Of a stretch of 64,000 nucleotides of DNA, positions 28,393 through 38,722 are shown one piece after another. Both the position numbers and the translations under genes were made by a program. The notes under the pieces were generated by a model. The model searched no databases. It worked only from the letters and a program-made list of their open reading frames with translations, and was not told where the DNA came from. The stretch is from Mesorhizobium sp. Pch-S. GTDB lineage: Bacteria > Pseudomonadota > Alphaproteobacteria > Rhizobiales > Rhizobiaceae. Location of the stretch: contig NZ_CP029562.1 in NCBI RefSeq assembly GCF_004136315.1, positions 248,001-312,000 of the forward strand, given 5' to 3'. The stretch's first letter is position 1, and every line of letters starts with the position of its first letter.

Positions 28393-28408
28393 GAGAGCGC
28401 CGTTCCCG

Positions 28409-29620
28409 CTAGCTGTTGATACCGAGGACGCTCCTGAGTGCCCTGACGACCCGTTCCGCGTCCTGGTCGGTCATCAGTGGATAGTAGGGAATGGAAAGGG
28501 CCTTTGCGTAGTATGAATCGGCTCCCGGCAGATCGACCGCGCCCGAGTGCTCGACGTAGTAGGGTTGGCGATGGATCGGGATATAGTGAACCTGTGTGCC
28601 TATCCCTAACTCCCGCAGATCAGCCATCACGCGCGCCCGCTCCTTGCCGAGTGCAGTGAAATCGATGAGCAGCGGATAGAGATGAAGCACTGGTTCTGCA
28701 GAAGTTTCAATCCGAAGTGGTTTTACAAGTTCACCAACGTCGCCGAAATGCCGATCGTAGATTTCCTTCAGTTGCGTGCGCCGCTCTGCAAACATCGACA
28801 GCTTCTTGAGCTGCGAATGGGCGAGAACGCAGGCAAAATCCGGCGCCCTAAAATTGAAGCCCAATTCCTGCATCTCGTAGTACCAGGGATTGGCATCACC
28901 TGAACGTGCAAACGCCAGATCGCGGTTCACGATTTTCTCGGCCCCTCTTACCATCCCGTGCGAGCGCAAGAGCTTCAGTCGTTCGTGAAGAACCGGATTG
29001 TTCGTCGCAATAACGCCGCCCTCACCCATCGTGATCGTTTTCACCGGGTGCAGCGAGAAGACGGTCATCGCGGAATGCTGGCATGAGCCAACCTTAACCG
29101 CGGCGCCAGTCTCGTTGCGATAGGTTGATCCCAAAGCATGGCAGGCATCTTCCACCAGAACGATGTCATGTTCGCTGGCAATGCGCGCAATTTCCGGCAT
29201 GTCCACCGGGTTGCCATTGAGATGCACCACAACTGCCATCTTCACCGGCCCTGCGGCACGTTTTATGGCAGCCTGAAAAGTGTCCGGCGTTACCAGGCCG
29301 GTATCCGGATCTGCATCGGCAAAGGCGATTTCGGCACCTGTGTAGCGCATGCCGTTGGCGGAAGCCAAAAACGACATGGTCGGCGCAAGACCGATATCAT
29401 TCGCACCGACTTGTGCTGCCAGCGCGGCCAGATGCAGTGCCACCGTTCCATTGGAGACGACGACAGCATAGCGGGCACCAACGACCTCTGCGAATGCAGC
29501 TTCGAATGCCTCGACCGCGGGACCAGTGGTCAACCAGTCCCCACGCAGGCATGCTGCAACCGCAGCGATATCGTCTTCATCGACCCAGTGTCGACCGTAG
29601 GGTAAAAAACTCTCGGACAT
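28409..29620 (-). CDS. pseC: UDP-4-keto-6-deoxy-L-AltNAc 4-aminotransferase
   Basis: A 403-residue DegT/DnrJ-family PLP enzyme that aminates the product of PseB. The N-terminus SFLPYGRHWVDEDDIAAV, CLRGDWLTTGPAVEAFE, and PLP lysine in VFSLHPVKTITMGEGGV are the typical PseC pattern, as are TQVHYIPIHRQPYY and SIPYYPLMTDQD at the C-terminus. ATG at 29620 follows a GAGG site at 6 bases; the frame is open four codons further to a TTG. It begins 8 bases after the pseB stop, so the two are coupled. Confidence 0.94.
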   Translation of the reverse strand: MSESFLPYGRHWVDEDDIAAVAACLRGDWLTTGPAVEAFEAAFAEVVGARYAVVVSNGTVALHLAALAAQVGANDIGLAPTMSFLASANGMRYTGAEIAFADADPDTGLVTPDTFQAAIKRAAGPVKMAVVVHLNGNPVDMPEIARIASEHDIVLVEDACHALGSTYRNETGAAVKVGSCQHSAMTVFSLHPVKTITMGEGGVIATNNPVLHERLKLLRSHGMVRGAEKIVNRDLAFARSGDANPWYYEMQELGFNFRAPDFACVLAHSQLKKLSMFAERRTQLKEIYDRHFGDVGELVKPLRIETSAEPVLHLYPLLIDFTALGKERARVMADLRELGIGTQVHYIPIHRQPYYVEHSGAVDLPGADSYYAKALSIPYYPLMTDQDAERVVRALRSVLGINS

Positions 29621-29628
29621 GACGGACC

Positions 29629-30654
29629 TCAAATGCCGGTGCGCGCCACCAATTCATTGAAACCGCTCTCGTCCAACCATTCGTCATTGATATCGCTCGA
29701 ATAGTTGAAATTGCTGGGGACCCGCGTCAGATCGCCCGCGACGTCTTCATCCTTTGTCCAGAAACGGAAGGCGGGCAAGATCGCGTAGCGGTCGCCGAGG
29801 TCCACCGTCATGCGAGCATCGTCGCCGGTCACCATGACCTCATGCAGCTTCTCGCCCGGGCGGATGCCCACGATTTCATGCGGAATACCGGGCGCGATAG
29901 CATTGGCGAGATCGACCACTTTCATCGATGGAATTTTCGGCACAAAAATCTCGCCGCCATTCATCAGGTCAAATGACGACAGCACCATGTTGATGCCTTG
30001 CTCGAGCGTAATCCAGAAACGGGTCATTTCAGGATGCGTGATCGGGATACGATCGACCTTGTTTGCAACCAGTTTGCGGAAAAACGGCAACACGCTACCG
30101 CGCGAGCCCATGACATTGCCGTAGCGGACAACCGAGCTCCGGAGACCCGACGCACCGGCAATGTTGTTTGCGGCGATGAAGATCTTGTCCGAGGCAAGCT
30201 TTGAAGCGCCGTAGAGATTGATCGGGTTGGCAGCCTTGTCAGTAGACAGCGCCACTATCTTCCTGACCCCTTTGTTCAGGGCAGCGCGCACGACGTTCTC
30301 TGCGCCAATGATATTCGTCTGGACGCATTCGAATGGATTGTATTCGGCGATCGGCACATGCTTGAGAGCTGCGGCGTGGACGACATACTCGATTCCTGCC
30401 ATGGCCATTTCCAGTCGAGCCTGGTCTCGAACGTCACCAATAAAATAGCGCAGACAGGGATGCTCTTGATCGCTGAGCTCCTGGTTCATCTCGTATTGTT
30501 TCAACTCATCGCGCGAGAAGATGACAAGACGAGCAGGTTTGTAACGCTGCAGAACCGTACGTACAAAAGCCTTGCCGAAGGAGCCTGTCCCGCCGGTGAT
30601 GAGTATCGACTTACCATCCAGATTCGGCGCGGGCTCAAGAAAATTGCGGATCAT
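29629..30654 (-). CDS. pseB: UDP-N-acetylglucosamine 4,6-dehydratase (inverting)
   Basis: Soluble SDR-family enzyme of 341 residues that makes UDP-4-keto-6-deoxy-L-AltNAc and commits UDP-GlcNAc to pseudaminic acid. The NADP-binding motif is ILITGGTGSFGKAFV near residue 17, then VVHAAALKHVP, and the catalytic ALSTDKAANPINLYGASK with the Tyr-x-x-x-Lys pair intact, unlike the membrane dehydratase at 2498. ATG at 30654 is chosen since homology begins there; the frame runs open a further 245 codons upstream but that extension is antisense to the MBL hydrolase and has no homology. It heads the pseB-pseC-AKR unit. Confidence 0.95.
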   Translation of the reverse strand: MIRNFLEPAPNLDGKSILITGGTGSFGKAFVRTVLQRYKPARLVIFSRDELKQYEMNQELSDQEHPCLRYFIGDVRDQARLEMAMAGIEYVVHAAALKHVPIAEYNPFECVQTNIIGAENVVRAALNKGVRKIVALSTDKAANPINLYGASKLASDKIFIAANNIAGASGLRSSVVRYGNVMGSRGSVLPFFRKLVANKVDRIPITHPEMTRFWITLEQGINMVLSSFDLMNGGEIFVPKIPSMKVVDLANAIAPGIPHEIVGIRPGEKLHEVMVTGDDARMTVDLGDRYAILPAFRFWTKDEDVAGDLTRVPSNFNYSSDINDEWLDESGFNELVARTGI

Positions 30655-30861
30655 TTGGATGTTTCCAGGAAAATGTCTTTGAGATGAGAATTGAACCGAA
30701 TCCGAGGGTAAACGCGGACGCTGGAGCAGAGCTTGCCAAGGAAGGCCAATTGACACCCGGCCGAACGGAGGCAGCTGGCCAAAATCGCATCGCGGTTTTG
30801 TCAGTTGTCCATGCTCGACGGCAGCCGCTATCGTCGTACCTACACTGGAGCCTTGCCTCGC

Positions 30862-31770
30862 ATGACATTGAAATTCGACGCCCGATTTGATCCGAGCTAT
30901 GGCTCGGCTGTAGAGCTTGCACCGGGCGTCCTGCGCATCACGGCGCAAAATCCCAGCCCGTTCACCTTCCACGGCACCAATTCCTACATCATCGGTCGCG
31001 ATACGCTGGCGGTGATCGACCCGGGACCTGAAAACGACGCGCATTTCAACACGTTGGTCGAAGCCATTGCCGGGCGGCCGGTCAGCCATATCTTCGTCAG
31101 TCACACACATCGCGATCACTCGCCACTCGCCGTCAGACTGAAAGCAGCGACGGGCGCGACGGTTCTGGCCGAGGGGCCACACCGCCCTGCCCGACAGCTC
31201 CGGATCGGCGAAACCAATCCGCTCGACGCCAGCGCCGACACCGAATTCCGACCGGACATTGTCCTGCCTGACAATTCCCTGACCACGGGCGATGGCTGGT
31301 CGATCCGCACGGTGCTGACACCCGGCCACACCGCCAATCATGCCGCCTTCGCCCTGGAAGGCAGCGGCATTCTGTTCTCCGCCGACCATGTCATGGCCTG
31401 GGCCACGAGCATCGTGGCGCCGCCCGACGGCGCCATGGCGGACTACATGCGCTCACTCGACCGGCTGCTGGAACGTGAGGATCGCGTCTTGCTGCCTGGC
31501 CACGGTGGTCCGGTGACCGCGCCGAAAACCTTCATGCGCGGGCTGAAGGCCCACCGCAAGATGCGCGAGCGCGCCGTGCTTGAACGGCTGAAACTCGGGG
31601 ATCGCAGCATAAAGGCGATCGTCGAGGCGATCTATCGCGAGACAGACCCGAGACTGCATGGCGCTGCGGGGCTTTCGGTTCTGGCGCATCTGGAAGACCT
31701 GGTCGCAAGGGGGCTGGCAACCAGTGATGGCGAGGTCTCGATCGACGGCGTGTTCCGGCCGGCAGCCTGA
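30862..31770 (+). CDS. MBL-fold metallohydrolase
   Basis: A 302-residue metallo-beta-lactamase-fold hydrolase. Zinc ligands are seen in SHTHRDHS, TPGHTANH and FSADHVM, and PGHGGPV follows. A C-terminal winged-helix-like tail (AIVEAIYRETDPRLHGAAGLSVLAHLEDL) is typical of the LACTB2-like group, some members of which are endoribonucleases while others act on thioesters. ATG at 30862 is chosen; in-frame ATG and TTG at 30811 and 30805 would add 17-19 residues with no homology. It is divergent from pseB and is probably not part of the Pse unit. Confidence 0.88.
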   Translation: MTLKFDARFDPSYGSAVELAPGVLRITAQNPSPFTFHGTNSYIIGRDTLAVIDPGPENDAHFNTLVEAIAGRPVSHIFVSHTHRDHSPLAVRLKAATGATVLAEGPHRPARQLRIGETNPLDASADTEFRPDIVLPDNSLTTGDGWSIRTVLTPGHTANHAAFALEGSGILFSADHVMAWATSIVAPPDGAMADYMRSLDRLLEREDRVLLPGHGGPVTAPKTFMRGLKAHRKMRERAVLERLKLGDRSIKAIVEAIYRETDPRLHGAAGLSVLAHLEDLVARGLATSDGEVSIDGVFRPAA

Positions 31771-31820
31771 TCAGACAGAAGTTCGCGCTGAGCAACGGCC
31801 CATCGTTGCCCAGCAATAAG

Positions 31821-32609
31821 CTATTGCGCAGCCGTCGTCCCGATCTGTGCAGAAACCTCCTGGTCGAGTTCGGCGAGAAATGCGACGATCCGCTCGGCAT
31901 TGTCGCCCAGATCATGGCGGCCATAGCGCGAGGCGGAGCGCATATCGACCAATGTTGTTTCGCCATCGGTGGTGATGCGGATCGCCACGTCCGCCGGCAG
32001 ATCCAGCACGAAGGATGTGGCGAGCGCTGTGATCGTCGCCTCGGTTTGTCCCTCCTGCGGTCCGGGCATCTCGCCGACGACGGCCCAGCCGCGACGGTCA
32101 AGCACGGTCTGCACGGCCGCCAAAGTCTCGTCGAATGGCAGGTCGTAACGGTGACCGGTCACCGATGGGTAGATCTCGGCCTGCAGGCGCTCCTCGCCCG
32201 GCGTCAGCGGGGCGAGGACATTCATGCCGACGGTGCGGGAACTGATGTCGAGCCGGGGCGGATTGTCGAGATCGGTCGAGATGTCCCTCAATGTCGGATA
32301 GCTGGCGATGCGGTACCCAGCGACACCGTAAGGCGCCAGCACAAGCACTGCCAGAAGTGCGCCCACCGAAAGGTCGCGGCCACCAATCGCACCATGGCTC
32401 CACAACCTTGCCAGCGCGAAACCGGCAAAGAGCAAGGCCAACAGGGCCAGCAGCGCCACCAGCGCCAGCACCCACAGAAAACCGCCTGTCTCGACCAGAC
32501 CGTAATGGTGACCGACCCACGCGGTGAGCAGAAGCACTGCCGAGAAAGCCCCCGTTCGTCGCGACCAGCCCGCCGCCTTTGCCACCTGCCGTTCGGGATA
32601 TGCCGTCAT
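31821..32609 (-). CDS. DUF1499 membrane protein
   Basis: A 262-residue protein with three hydrophobic helices in the first half (about residues 22-40, 45-70 and 80-100), then a soluble DUF1499 domain ending SASRYGRHDLGDNAERIVAFL, the family's most conserved block. Function is unknown; members are often near cell-envelope genes. ATG at 32609 is chosen. The frame stays open 25 codons upstream to 32684 because a repeat element (32628-32730) lies there and reads FLRNSGRETATHFFLELL in this frame. Thus the repeat forms the leader of this gene, or a short in-frame extension if an upstream start is used. It converges with the MBL gene. Confidence 0.85.
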   Translation of the reverse strand: MTAYPERQVAKAAGWSRRTGAFSAVLLLTAWVGHHYGLVETGGFLWVLALVALLALLALLFAGFALARLWSHGAIGGRDLSVGALLAVLVLAPYGVAGYRIASYPTLRDISTDLDNPPRLDISSRTVGMNVLAPLTPGEERLQAEIYPSVTGHRYDLPFDETLAAVQTVLDRRGWAVVGEMPGPQEGQTEATITALATSFVLDLPADVAIRITTDGETTLVDMRSASRYGRHDLGDNAERIVAFLAELDQEVSAQIGTTAAQ

Positions 32610-32627
32610 TGCCACCGATTTTCCGCA

Positions 32628-32730
32628 GAGCAATTCCAGGAAAAAGTGTGTAGCGGTTTCCCGCCCAGAATTGCGTAAAAACAAAGAACCAAAGCGTTTC
32701 TGCGTTTCGGTCAGGAATGGAAACGCTCTA
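32628..32730 (-). repeat. Mosaic palindromic repeat, copy A
   Basis: One of four copies of a roughly 102-bp element (others at 52622, 57779 and 61682). On the strand of the adjacent gene it begins TAGAGCGTTTCC and ends GGAATTGCTC, 18 bases before the DUF1499 ATG. The outer part has a GGAAACGC dyad and the middle a TACGCAATTC block. Size and mosaic structure resemble RIME of rhizobia and Bru-RS of Brucella; identity with either is not tested. Confidence 0.85.
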
Positions 32731-32902
32731 GTCCGGCCAGAGCATTAGAGTGTTTCGACATCGGAATGAAGCTGAAAGGCGGTGATCAGCACCACCTTCG
32801 CTGGGGATTCGCATGCCGGAATGTCACTGTGGCAACGCTCCGGCACTTTGCGTGGCGCTTGATGATTTCCGAAGATCGGTTCCGACGTTCTAAGCCATAC
32901 GC

Positions 32903-34531
<1,629 letters not shown>

Positions 34532-34725
34532 CGTGTTCCTCCTCATCTTATGTTTTTTCCGCATTCTGTAAGGAACGCCGAGAAAGTCCAGACTGCCGCA
34601 AGGTCAGAAAGACCCTTTGTACGCGCATCGCGCGGCGAATCTGCAACCAACCATTGTCAAGCCGACCAAAGTCTGCATAGTTTCAGATTGGCGGGACGTG
34701 GCAGGCGAGATGGATGAGGTTCGCG

Positions 34726-35082
34726 ATGGACCCGCAGATCGACGATGAAGCCCTTGAGACCGCGCTTGAAGAGAGCCTCGGCGAACTGACCCCGGTGGCC
34801 AAGGCCGTCTCCACGGAAGAATTCGCAACCGTTGTCGACGGCGCACTCGAAGCCGTCAGCGGCAAGCTTCTTTTCAGCATGTGCGTGCTGAATGAAGGCG
34901 CCGACGAGTACGTCGCAGCCGCCTCCGTCGGCGATGGCGAGAACCGCCAATATCTGCTGCTTTCGCTGCCGGCCAAGGGCGGTTCACTCAAGGTTGAAAC
35001 CGCTTCCAAGAGCAGCAACCCCGCCGCCCGCATTGCCGAGGCCTATGCCGGGCTGATGGATGCGCTGAAGGTCGCGGCCTGA
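34726..35082 (+). CDS. Conserved small acidic protein of unknown function
   Basis: A 118-residue acidic protein with no family that I recognise. It starts MDPQIDDEALETALEES, has no signal peptide or membrane segment, and ends NPAARIAEAYAGLMDALKVAA. Codon use is like the flanking genes, and ATG at 34726 has a GAGG site 6 bases away, better than the ATG at 34714. It is divergent from the acyl-CoA ligase and followed 84 bp later by the DUF427 gene, with which it may share a transcript. Confidence 0.7.
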   Translation: MDPQIDDEALETALEESLGELTPVAKAVSTEEFATVVDGALEAVSGKLLFSMCVLNEGADEYVAAASVGDGENRQYLLLSLPAKGGSLKVETASKSSNPAARIAEAYAGLMDALKVAA

Positions 35083-35166
35083 TCCCCCAAGGGACGCGTT
35101 TTGTCAGCAGCCTGCTGGCGATAGCCATTGCCGGCCCTATATGGGAGCCAGCAACGGAGATCCCCG

Positions 35167-35556
35167 ATGGACCAGAGAACCAACCCTGCTCCCGGTTTCA
35201 TGCGCGATCCGGCTCACACCATCACCGTCAGACCGTTTGATGGCACGGTCACCGTCAGTTTCGGCCGCGAGGTGATCGCGAGCTCCGGCCGTGCCCAGCT
35301 GCTGCAGGAAGCAAGCTATAGGCCAGTGCTTTATGTACCGTTCGCCGACATCCGGTTCGAAGCGCTGTTGCCAAGCGACAGTTCGACCCACTGCCCCTTC
35401 AAAGGCGACGCCAGCTACTGGAGCGTCCATGCAGGCGGTGAAACCCGCAAGGACGTGATGTGGGCCTATCAGGCGCCCTATGACGAGATGCTCGTCATCA
35501 AGGATCATGGCGCGTTTTACCCTGATCGGGTCGAGATCGAAACGATCCCAGCCTAG
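35167..35556 (+). CDS. DUF427 family protein
   Basis: A 129-residue member of the DUF427 family: ITVRPFDGTVTVSFGREVIASS, then LYVPFADIRFEALLPS, then CPFKGDASYWSV and the ending VIKDHGAFYPDRVEI are the conserved blocks. Structures of this family show a small beta barrel of unknown function. ATG at 35167 has a GGAG site 8 bases upstream; the frame is open 13 codons further but without a ribosome-binding site. It converges with the LysR gene. Confidence 0.88.
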   Translation: MDQRTNPAPGFMRDPAHTITVRPFDGTVTVSFGREVIASSGRAQLLQEASYRPVLYVPFADIRFEALLPSDSSTHCPFKGDASYWSVHAGGETRKDVMWAYQAPYDEMLVIKDHGAFYPDRVEIETIPA

Positions 35557-35580
35557 CCAGCAGCTGCCGGAGGTGGTTTT

Positions 35581-36474
35581 TCAAGTCTCGACTGGTTGGA
35601 TTTCCGAGAGGAGCCAGTCCCGAAAAGCCCGTACCTTGCGCTGACGAATGGCATCAGGAAGATAAACGACGTAGAAGCTGGAGAGAGACTTCAGCGCGCG
35701 CGCGAAAGGACGAACCAGCCTGCCGCTGGCCAGATCGGCGGCGACAAGCATGGTGCGGCCGAGCACGACCCCCTCACCCTGCACGGCGGACTCGACGGCG
35801 AAACTGGCGGAATCGAAGGTCAATCCACTGCGGGGATCAACGCCTTCCACGCGCGCACTGGCAAGCCAGGCCGCCCAGTCGATCGGATAACCATCATGGA
35901 TCAGCGTGTGGTGCCTTAGATCCTCAGGTTCACGCAGTGGATACGCGCCTTCCAGCAGCTTTGGACTGCAGACGGGGAAGACCTCCTCGCCAGCCAGGAA
36001 TTCCGATGTCAGTCCGGGATAGTCACCGCTGCCATAGCGTATGGCGATATCGATGCCATCGCCGCGGAAATTGGTCAGTTTCCCGGTCGTCGATACCCGG
36101 ACGTCGATATCGCCGTGAGCGCGATGGAAGCGATACAGCCTCGGCACCAACCATTTGCCGGCGAAACCGTCAGACGTGCTGACATTCAGCGTCGTGTTCG
36201 AGTGGCGGCTCGTTGCGGAAGCCGTGGCTATCGCCAATTGATCGAGCACGTCGCGGACGGCGCGCGCATAAGGTTCGCCGACGGCAGTGAGACGCACGGA
36301 CCTCGTGGCGCGCTCGAAGAGCTGGACGCCGAGCTGATCTTCAAGGTTCTTGACTGCCCTGCTGACGGCACCATGCGTGACATTGAGCTCTTCCGCGGCC
36401 CTGGAGAAGCTCAGGTGCCGTGCGGCGGCCTCGAAACTCGGTAAGGCGTTGAGTGGCGGAAGCTTGCGAGCCAT
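35581..36474 (-). CDS. LysR-family regulator, GcvA-like
   Basis: A 297-residue regulator with an N-terminal winged helix-turn-helix (LPPLNALPSFEAAARHLSFS, then AEELNVTHGAVSRAVKNLE) and a substrate-binding domain of the GcvA subgroup (DIDVRVSTTGKLTNFRGDGIDIAIRYG, LIHDGYPIDW). It is transcribed away from the VOC and SDR genes, the usual arrangement in which the regulator controls both itself and the divergent operon. Nested inverted repeats in the shared region are candidate binding sites. The inducer is unknown. Confidence 0.93.
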   Translation of the reverse strand: MARKLPPLNALPSFEAAARHLSFSRAAEELNVTHGAVSRAVKNLEDQLGVQLFERATRSVRLTAVGEPYARAVRDVLDQLAIATASATSRHSNTTLNVSTSDGFAGKWLVPRLYRFHRAHGDIDVRVSTTGKLTNFRGDGIDIAIRYGSGDYPGLTSEFLAGEEVFPVCSPKLLEGAYPLREPEDLRHHTLIHDGYPIDWAAWLASARVEGVDPRSGLTFDSASFAVESAVQGEGVVLGRTMLVAADLASGRLVRPFARALKSLSSFYVVYLPDAIRQRKVRAFRDWLLSEIQPVET

Positions 36475-36495
36475 CGACTATCTGTGAGTAAAATT

Positions 36496-36563
36496 CACAA
36501 ATTGGTGCCAACTAATGGTTTGTCCGTCAAGCCATTGCTAGCAAAAATGACAACCAATTTGTG
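36496..36563. promoter_or_regulatory. Nested inverted repeats in the LysR / VOC divergent promoter
   Basis: Outer arms CACAAATTGGT (36496-36506) and ACCAATTTGTG (36553-36563) are perfect 11-bp complements. An inner pair AATGGTTTG (36514-36522) and CAAGCCATT (36528-36536) matches at 8 of 9 positions around TCCGT. Two dyads about one LysR tetramer span apart, between a LysR gene and its likely target, suit activation and recognition sites. The factor is inferred from position. Confidence 0.6.
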
Positions 36564-36584
36564 ATCAAGGTTCATGGGATCAGC

Positions 36585-37073
36585 ATGGCGACCATTCATC
36601 CCTTCTTATGGTTCAACGGAAATTCGGCAGAAGCACGGGACTTCTACCTGTCGGTTTTCAAGGACGCGAAGGCTCTCGGAACCCGGGAATTCACCGACGG
36701 TTTTTCCAAGGCAGGCGCAGGCGTTCCACATGCGGTCTTCGACTTCGAACTCGAAGGGCTGAAGCTGACGGCGCTCGACGCAGGATCGATGCCACCCTTC
36801 AATGAACGGCTTTCGCTCTATATCGAAACCAGGGATCAGGAAGAGACCGACTACTACTACTACCATGCGCTCATCGCCGGTGGCGGCTCCGAAAAGCCGT
36901 GCGGCTGGCTGCAGGACAAGTTCGGTGTCTACTGGCAGGTCATCCCGGAGATCGCGCTGAAACTCATGACCGACCCGGATCGCGAAAAGGCACATCGGGC
37001 AAGGCAGGCCATGTATGGCATGACCAAGCTCATCGTCGCGGACCTGGAAGCTGCCTACGCCGGTCAAGCGTGA
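36585..37073 (+). CDS. VOC-family protein, PhnB-like (3-demethylubiquinone methyltransferase domain fold)
   Basis: A 162-residue member of the glyoxalase/bleomycin-resistance fold in the PhnB-like branch: MATIHPFLWFNGNSAEARDFY at the start, FNERLSLYIETRDQEETDYYY, and CGWLQDKFGVYWQVIP near the end. Despite the domain name, methyltransferase activity is not implied. ATG at 36585 is chosen; a GTG at 36561 in frame lies inside the outer inverted repeat. It begins 110 bp from the divergent LysR gene and is followed after 31 bp by the SDR gene. Confidence 0.86.
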   Translation: MATIHPFLWFNGNSAEARDFYLSVFKDAKALGTREFTDGFSKAGAGVPHAVFDFELEGLKLTALDAGSMPPFNERLSLYIETRDQEETDYYYYHALIAGGGSEKPCGWLQDKFGVYWQVIPEIALKLMTDPDREKAHRARQAMYGMTKLIVADLEAAYAGQA

Positions 37074-37104
37074 TCCTCCAACATAATCAAAGGCAAAGAT
37101 TCTC

Positions 37105-37836
37105 ATGGCATCGCTTGCGGGCAAGAAAATCGTGATCGTCGGAGGCAGCTCCGGCATCGGGCTCGGCGTGGCTGCAGCAGCTCTGCAGAATGGCGCCGAT
37201 GTCACGATCGTCGGTCGTTCGAACGACAAGCTGCAGACCGCACGGCAATCACTCGGCGCAAGCAGCAATCTGCAGGGCATTGTCGCAGACATGACGAAGG
37301 AAGCGGAGGTGACCCGGCTGTTCGGGGAAGTCGGCTCTTTCGATCATCTTGTCTCGACGGCCGGGACGCCGCCGCCGAATTATCCGATCAACGATACCGA
37401 CATGGATTTCGTGCGCACCTTCGTCGACAACAAGCTGGTCGGTGCGGTCATGCTTGCCAAACATGCGGCACGCACACTCAGAAGCCGAGGCTCCATGATT
37501 TTCACCTCCGGAATCAACAAGGATCGGCCACCGGTTCCCGGCGGCTCCGTCGTATCTGCCATTGCCGGTTCGTTCAGCTATTTCGCCAGGGCGCTCGCCC
37601 TGGAGCTCGCACCGACACGTGTCAACATCGTATCGCCCGGCTGGGTCGACACACCGATGTGGGACGAGCTTGTCGGAGAGGCCAAATCCGGTTTCTTCAA
37701 AGACATGGGCTCGCGACTACCGGCAGGAAAGGTCGCCAATCCGGCCGACATCGCCTCGGCTTATCTCTATCTCATGACAAGCGAGTTCATGACCGGTGAG
37801 ACCATCCATATCGACGGCGGACAGAGGCTGATCTGA
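37105..37836 (+). CDS. SDR-family protein lacking the catalytic Tyr-Lys pair
   Basis: A 243-residue short-chain dehydrogenase/reductase fold protein. The cofactor motif GGSSGIGLG (residues 13-21) and the Ser of the active site (Ser135 in FTSGINKD) are present, but where YxxxK should be the sequence reads V150-S-A-I-A154, so both the catalytic Tyr and Lys are missing. The alignment is anchored downstream by ARALALELAP, equivalent to the usual TRALALELAP. It belongs to a known divergent branch that may not be a normal oxidoreductase. It is co-oriented with the VOC gene and likely controlled by the LysR protein. Confidence 0.88.
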   Translation: MASLAGKKIVIVGGSSGIGLGVAAAALQNGADVTIVGRSNDKLQTARQSLGASSNLQGIVADMTKEAEVTRLFGEVGSFDHLVSTAGTPPPNYPINDTDMDFVRTFVDNKLVGAVMLAKHAARTLRSRGSMIFTSGINKDRPPVPGGSVVSAIAGSFSYFARALALELAPTRVNIVSPGWVDTPMWDELVGEAKSGFFKDMGSRLPAGKVANPADIASAYLYLMTSEFMTGETIHIDGGQRLI

Positions 37837-37873
37837 GAGGCTGCGCCATACCCGTGGCGAGCAGGCGAACCGT

Positions 37874-38632
37874 TCAGTAACCGGCAACCGTCTCAACCGT
37901 CGTGCCGTCCGAGCCCTCGGCAGGAACATCCGACAGCTTCACGAAGGAAAAGCCTTTGGCCTTGAGGGCAAGGATACCCTTGGCGACGCCCTCGCCAGCC
38001 GCATGCGTCGGCTGGTTGATGTGGGCGATCACCACATCGCCATCACGGGCAGCCGCGATGCGCCTTTCGGTGGTTGCGGCACCAAGCAGCGAGCCGCCAT
38101 CCCCGTTGACGGAGTAGCCGGCGACCCGCAAACCAAGCTTGCGGATCTGCTCGATGGCACTTTTGCTGTAGCGTGCCGTTGCCCCGCGAAACCAGCGCGG
38201 TGCCGTCGCACCGGCCGCTTCGATGGCTTCAGCCCCGCCTCGAACCTCCTTGTCGACCGCCTCGGGCGAACCCGCGGCGGCAATACCGAAGATACGGGTC
38301 GGTCGATCAACCGCCGGCACATGCATGGCGCCGTGGTCCTCGATCTCGAACAGGTCCGGATGCGCCTGCAGCTCGGCCAGCACTTCCTTGTTGTGCTTCA
38401 GCCAGCGGCTGGTGACGAAGATCGTTGCCGGGATGCTGTTTTCGACCAGCACCGACAGGATGCGGCGGTCGGTCTTGCCCATGCAGGCATCGAAGGTCAG
38501 CGCGACGCGCGGTGCCACTTTGCCGCCTGGCGTTATGCGCAACGTCGGCTCGACAAGACGTTCCGACGGCCCGGCAAGGGCCGGACCGGTCAGCAGCGTC
38601 GCTGTCAAGGCAGCGGTGGCAAGGATACGCAT
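37874..38632 (-). CDS. Secreted polysaccharide deacetylase (NodB-homology domain)
   Basis: A 252-residue protein with an N-terminal signal peptide (MRILATAALTATLLTGPALA) and a NodB-type carbohydrate esterase 4 domain. Motif 1 is ALTFDACMG (TFDA in place of TFDD, as in a subset of the family), motif 2 is EDHGAMHVPA with the metal-binding His pair, and motif 3 is RWFRGATARYS. ATG at 38632 precedes the signal peptide; an upstream open stretch of 30 codons is rejected. It would remove N-acetyl groups from a cell-envelope polysaccharide in the periplasm. It converges with the SDR gene and lies 90 bp after ppdK on the same strand. Confidence 0.88.
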   Translation of the reverse strand: MRILATAALTATLLTGPALAGPSERLVEPTLRITPGGKVAPRVALTFDACMGKTDRRILSVLVENSIPATIFVTSRWLKHNKEVLAELQAHPDLFEIEDHGAMHVPAVDRPTRIFGIAAAGSPEAVDKEVRGGAEAIEAAGATAPRWFRGATARYSKSAIEQIRKLGLRVAGYSVNGDGGSLLGAATTERRIAAARDGDVVIAHINQPTHAAGEGVAKGILALKAKGFSFVKLSDVPAEGSDGTTVETVAGY

Positions 38633-38722
38633 TGCAATTTCCAAGGAATTCGTTCCCGCCGCCCTGTGGCTGGCGAAAACGGCGATCTTGCGACGCAACG
38701 CGCAAGATCGCCGGATGTTCAC

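Noticed and set aside
30655..31389. A 245-codon upstream extension of pseB
   Set aside because: It overlaps the MBL hydrolase in antisense, has no homology, and PseB proteins begin close to the ATG at 30654.
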